In this document: positions 60,256 through 64,000 of the stretch, piece after piece
Numbering within the stretch: position 1 is the first letter of the stretch
Layout: every line of letters starts with the position of its first letter
From: Haematococcus lacustris
Lineage: Eukaryota > Chlorophyta > Chlorophyceae > Chlamydomonadales > Haematococcaceae
Reading direction: 5' to 3'
Assembly (NCBI GenBank): GCA_030144725.1
Contig: JASKMD010000003.1
Coordinates: forward strand, 16,974,618 to 17,038,617
Length of the DNA: 64,000 bases
The notes under the pieces: generated by a model
The model's database searches: none
Told to the model about the DNA's origin: nothing
Seen by the model: the letters and a program-made list of their open reading frames with translations, nothing else
Made by a program: the position numbers and the translations under genes

Positions 60256-61358
60256 CTACAGTACTCATGGGGGTCTTGAGTACTGTAGAGGTCTACAGTA
60301 CTCATGGGGGTCTTGAGTACTGTAGAGGTCTACAGTACTCATGGGGGTCTTGAGTACTGTAGAGGTCTACAGTACTCATGGGGGTCTTGAGTACTGTAGA
60401 GGTCTACAGTACTCATGGGGGTCTGGAGTACTGTAGAGGTCTACAGTACTCATGGGGGTCTTGAGTACTGTAGAGGTCTACAGTACTCATGGGGGTCTTG
60501 AGTACTGTAGAGGTCTACAGTACTCATGGGGGTCTTGAGTACTGTAGAGGTCTACAGTACTCATGGGGGTCTTGAGTACTGTAGAGGTCTACAGTACTCA
60601 TGGGGGTCTTGAGTACTGTAGAGGTCTACAGTACTCATGGGGGTCTTGAGTACTGTAGAGGTCTACAGTACTCATGGGGGTCTTGAGTACTGTAGAGGTC
60701 TACAGTACTCATAGGGGTCTTGAGTACTGTAGAGGTCTACAGTACTCATGGGGGTCTTGAGTACTGTAGAGGTCTACAGTACTCATGGGGGTCTTGAGTA
60801 CTGTAGAGGTCTACAGTACTCATGGGGGTCTTGAGTACTGTAGAGGTCTACAGTACTCATGGGGGTCTTGAGTACTGTAGAGGTCTACAGTACTCATGGG
60901 GGTCTTGAGTACTGTAGAGGTCTACAGTACTCATGGGGGTCTTGAGTACTGTAGAGGTCTACAGTACTCATGAATGTCTTGAGTACTGTAGAGGTCTACA
61001 GTACTCATGGGGGTCTTGAGTACTGTAGAGGTCTACAGTACTCATGGGGGTCTTGAGTACTGTAGAGGTCTACAGTACTCATGGGGGTCTTGAGTACTGT
61101 AGAGGTCTACAGTACTCATGGGGGTCTTGAGTACTGTAGAGGTCAACAGTACTCATGGGGGTCTTGAGTACTGTAGAGGTCTACAGTACTCATGGGGGTC
61201 TTGAGTACTGTAGAGGTCTACAGTACTCATGGAGGTCTTGAGTACTGTAGAGATTCACAGTACTCATGGGGTCTTGAGTACTGTAGAGGTCTACAGTACT
61301 GTAGGGGTCTACAGTACTGTAGGTGTCTACAGTACTGTAGACCCCTACAGTACTGTAG
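60256..61358. repeat. Hairpin tandem array H2, right part (about 28 copies), grading into TACAGTACTGTA units
   Basis: Same 37-bp units as 52123-53018. The final 75 bp (61284-61358) switch to the perfect palindrome TACAGTACTGTA with GGGGTC, GGTGTC and GACCCC spacers, linking this array to H1. Confidence 0.96.
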
Positions 61359-61734
61359 CTGCCTTCCCCCATGCATCCTTAACCCCCATGCCCCCTTCAC
61401 CCCCATGCAGGAACAACTCAATGTAGCCCAAGCTCGTTTGCTATCCCGACAGTGCTATGCAAATGCGCTGACAACAAAGCGTGCCTATGTTGCCGAGCCC
61501 AGCATTATTCAGCCTCTAGGGTTAGGTATCGACCCTGAGACCAGCCCTTGCAAGAGTCAGATCCCTTGCCCATACCATGCATGCAGTGATTGGCAGGACC
61601 ACAAGTGGTGATGTAATGATGTAGGCTAAGAGTCATGATGTAATGATGTGAGGTTAGATGTAATGATGGATGGTTGAGGGCCAACCGCAACTTTTGGGGC
61701 AATCTCTGCCGCACTCGATATTACACGGGAGGGT
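61359..61734. other. No gene seen
   Basis: About 375 bp of spacer with a short ATGATGTAATGATGT repeat near 61613-61665. Confidence 0.5.
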
Positions 61735-62030
61735 GCGGTGCACGAGGTTGTTGTGATTGCGGGGCATCATCAACATCCGCAGCTTTGCGGGAGCTTGCAA
61801 GCCGAGGTACCCAGTACAACCGACAGAACGGACCTAGCTTGCGATAGAGACGGGCCCCGGCCTTAGACCTTACACGTATGTATGTAGCTCCCTATGGCGA
61901 CCTTATTGCGTGGACACAACTTTCGGCACAAATATCCATATCGAGCTTGCGGGCCTACGCTTCGACGCCTCTCACTATTTATAGCACGCAGAAGCTGACG
62001 GTGCAATCGCGGTAGCAAATGGTGGTTTGA
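61735..62030 (+). repeat. Dispersed repeat R4, copy b
   Basis: Partner of 17610-17890 in the opposite orientation, containing TTGCGGGGCATC at its start and GCAATCGCGGTAGC near its end. No ORF. Confidence 0.72.
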
Positions 62031-62083
62031 ATGTGGAGAACAGCATGGTACCCTATTTACAAGAGACCTTGTCAAATCTGACC

Positions 62084-62193
62084 TACAGTACTGTAGACGT
62101 CTACAGTACTGTAGACATCTTCAGTACTGTAGACACCTACAGTACTGTAGACATCTACAGTACTGTAGACATCTACAGTACTGTAGGTACCTA
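62084..62193. repeat. Palindromic array H3 (TACAGTACTGTA-GACATC)
   Basis: Six copies of the H1 palindrome with GACGTC, GACATC and GACACC spacers, ending with the GGTACC word seen in H1. Confidence 0.95.
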
Positions 62194-62489
62194 CACTCCA
62201 ACTGCTCACATACTCAGAATTTCAACAAGCGTCAAGTGGCGTTGGAGTCGCAAGGACAATCCGAGGCGAACCGCATCAAAATACTACCCCCCTAGGATGA
62301 CGAATATCCGCACTAATTTGCCTGTGTGCGATATCGCATGCACATGGGGTAGAAGAGGCAAGAGGGACGTCGGGAATTGCGTCGTTGGGTGCTGAGAGAG
62401 CTGCAAAGTGAGCAGCTGGAGGCTGAATATGAGGCGGACAATTGTTGTGGCTGGGTGTAAGGTTCACGGGGGTCTATTTCGGAGCAGCA

Positions 62490-62922
62490 TCAAGGGCCCA
62501 AACGTGAACATAACACGTTTCTGTCTCATAGACACATAAATATCCCACACAAGGAAACGCACACAACTGGCAGTGCATCATTTGACGACCTGGTTGGACA
62601 TTTAAGTGGACTGCAAGAAGGCCCACATTACTAAAACATTGACATGGGGTCACGTGACACATAAAAATTGAGCGCGTCCATGCAGCGGAGCCACCGAGCG
62701 CGATAGCTGTTCTCTCATCACAACCCCACTAAGTAGGCTATTCCCGGCACAACGCGACCCAATCTCTCAGCACCCCCGCCCGCCCCGGCATTGGTGCACA
62801 TCAGCCCGAGCAGCCCGCTAGCTTCGCGTTGATGAGCTCCCCCGCCCTGCGCAAGAATCGCTGTAACATTCTTAAAGACCGGTAAGATGTTATCAGGGGT
62901 GCAGCCAATGGCGGGGGTGACC
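62490..62922. mobile_element. M1 element fragment (left half, inverted)
   Basis: The complement aligns with 36858-37370, including the TIR (ending GGGGTGACC at 62922) and internal words GTCCAACCAGG and GAGACAGAAACG. The distal part is missing. Its TIR end directly abuts the family-F ORF. Confidence 0.75.
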
Positions 62923-62923
62923 A

Positions 62924-63511
62924 AATAGAAAGGCTTCCGGAGAGGCCCGCGCTGCCCGCGATAGGGACAACACTTACCACGGCAGGAAATGCAAGTTAGC
63001 CCACCTCACCGGCCACCTCCCGCAAGAGCTTTGGGATGCCTTCCTGGCCGACGCAGTGCAGCCACGAGTGAAGGCCAGCAACGAGCGGGCGGTGATAGCC
63101 AGCCTGCTGCTGGGCTTCCTCGTGCGCGGCTTGTGTACCATTCACGTAGCCGACCCACTCAGCCTACACGGCCAGCCCGTGTACACAGACATCCCACTCT
63201 CCTTGGCAGCCATCCCGGACCTGAGCTGCAAGAATCTGTGCATGAAGCTGTGCCGCGGCTTGCCCGGAGCCGGCGCGAACAGACGGCTAAGCGCAGCACT
63301 GGCTGTCGTGCTGGCTGCGCACCCTGACCTTCGCGCCCGCCTTGAAGCAATCCAGCGCTACCACTCGGACACGAACATGGTGGACCACGTCCGCACGCAG
63401 CTGGAGAGAGCTTTCAGCAACATGCTCACGCTCCTCTTCGCTAGCAGACTCAAGAAGTCAGTGTCCCTGGCCGGGGCAAAGGTCCAAGCCATTTCAAGCC
63501 ATTTTTGCTAG
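62924..63511 (+). CDS. Family F protein fragment (about 195 aa), function unknown
   Basis: The open frame entering at the M1 element edge reads KASGEARAARDRDN, then GRKCKLAHLTGHLPQELW, NERAVIASLLLGFLVRGL, IHVADPLSLHGQPVYTDIPL, a helical Leu/Ala/Arg section (LSAALAVVLAAHPDLRARLE) and ends VQAISSHFC-stop. It is the longest of three copies (also 19072-19400 and 17398-17600). No ATG lies before the conserved part, so the N-terminus has been cut off by the M1 insertion or lies in an upstream exon. I do not recognise the family; copy number suggests a mobile element or an expanded gene family. Confidence 0.5.
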   Translation, partial: NRKASGEARAARDRDNTYHGRKCKLAHLTGHLPQELWDAFLADAVQPRVKASNERAVIASLLLGFLVRGLCTIHVADPLSLHGQPVYTDIPLSLAAIPDLSCKNLCMKLCRGLPGAGANRRLSAALAVVLAAHPDLRARLEAIQRYHSDTNMVDHVRTQLERAFSNMLTLLFASRLKKSVSLAGAKVQAISSHFC

Positions 63512-63704
63512 GTCCCTCTTGCCTAAAGTTTAGGGTTCTTCTAGGAATCCGAGCCACCCACAATTCGATGGGCGTACCCTAATTACAACAATTTTTTGGT
63601 GTTGCATGAGGGCTGTAGGGATCAACATCGCTTGCAACTCCAGCTTTCTTCAACTCCAGCGATTAGTCACCCTCCACCTAAGGGGATAAGCCCTCTCCGA
63701 GCGT

Positions 63705-63886
63705 ATGCGTGCTCTGGGAGGAGGACTCCGAGATGCCATCGCTCTGCAGTGGCGCGCGGCTCACTCGCTTACCAGGGACACACGGTTCGCGCAGTTGGAC
63801 ACAAGCGACATTGATCGCTTCCGCGAGCTTTTAAGCGACAACAGCGCGGTTGTACACGATTCTACGGCGCTCGCCGGCGCGAACAG
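63705..63886 (+). CDS. Probable first exon of a mitochondrial FAD-linked 2-hydroxyacid dehydrogenase (D2HGDH/D-LDH type)
   Basis: ATG at 63705, preceded by an in-frame stop (TAA), opens 60 codons plus two bases up to donor GAACAG|GTGCAG. The N-terminus (MRALGGGLRDAIALQWRAA) is Arg/Leu/Ala-rich without acids near the start, like a mitochondrial targeting peptide. The rest (LDTSDIDRFRELL, then AVVHDSTALAGAN) resembles the start of FAD-binding type-4 dehydrogenases, where 'D..F...L....VV.D...L...N.DW' precedes the FAD domain. The FAD-binding part lies beyond the window, so the identity is tentative. Confidence 0.42.
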
Positions 63887-64000
63887 GTGCAGTCACGCAC
63901 ACCGCAGCGGTGTTCTCAACCTTGTCTGTGTCCCCACCGAGCCCCCCCTGCCCACCCAGGGACTGGACTGGGCGCTATACTGGCTCCAGCCGCCTGCTGC

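Overview
This is eukaryotic nuclear DNA, most likely from a chlorophycean green alga of the Chlamydomonadales (Haematococcus-like). The reasons are very GC-rich, G/C-skewed sequence, many short exons with GT..AG borders, long Gln- and Pro-rich coding exons, a candidate TGTAA poly(A) signal, and an extreme load of simple repeats, minisatellites and transposons. The species is inferred, not shown. There are no operons, rRNA genes, tRNA genes or CRISPR arrays.

Left part (1-26 kb). Two fragments of a LINE-type reverse transcriptase (175-1004, 3271-3805) flank a stretch with a coiled-coil ORF (1947-2957). A multi-exon minus-strand gene with one clear EF-hand and weaker EF-hand-like helices runs from 12416 to about 4331; one of its introns is almost pure minisatellite. 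A long single-exon Gln-rich protein lies at 13379-16048 (+). Decayed members of a multi-copy family lie at 17.4-19.4 kb. A minus-strand gene for a large disordered protein runs from 25356 to 20229.

Middle part (26-47 kb). A second minus-strand multi-exon gene (about 33757 to 26165) carries an antisense, internally deleted hAT transposase and a small TIR element in one intron. From 34.5 to 42 kb there is little coding sequence. This stretch holds minisatellites, a 917-bp TIR element, AT-rich islands, two foldback elements (one nested in the terminal repeat of another element) and clusters of GACCCT hairpins.

Right part (47-64 kb). Palindrome-based tandem arrays built on TACAGTACTGTA occur at 48.0-48.8, 52.1-53.0/60.3-61.4 and 62.1 kb. 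A C-rich, strand-asymmetric block (49.4-52.1 kb) contains candidate exons of a proline-rich protein. A complete, apparently young Ty3/gypsy chromovirus (53019-60255) splits one array. Its gag and pol lie in one frame separated by a single TGA, and a second, truncated tandem copy follows. The window ends with a further member of the multi-copy family (62924-63511) and the likely first exon of a mitochondrial FAD-linked 2-hydroxyacid dehydrogenase (63705-63886).

Exon borders were placed by eye from GT/AG sites and codon phase. Transcript data would be needed to confirm them.
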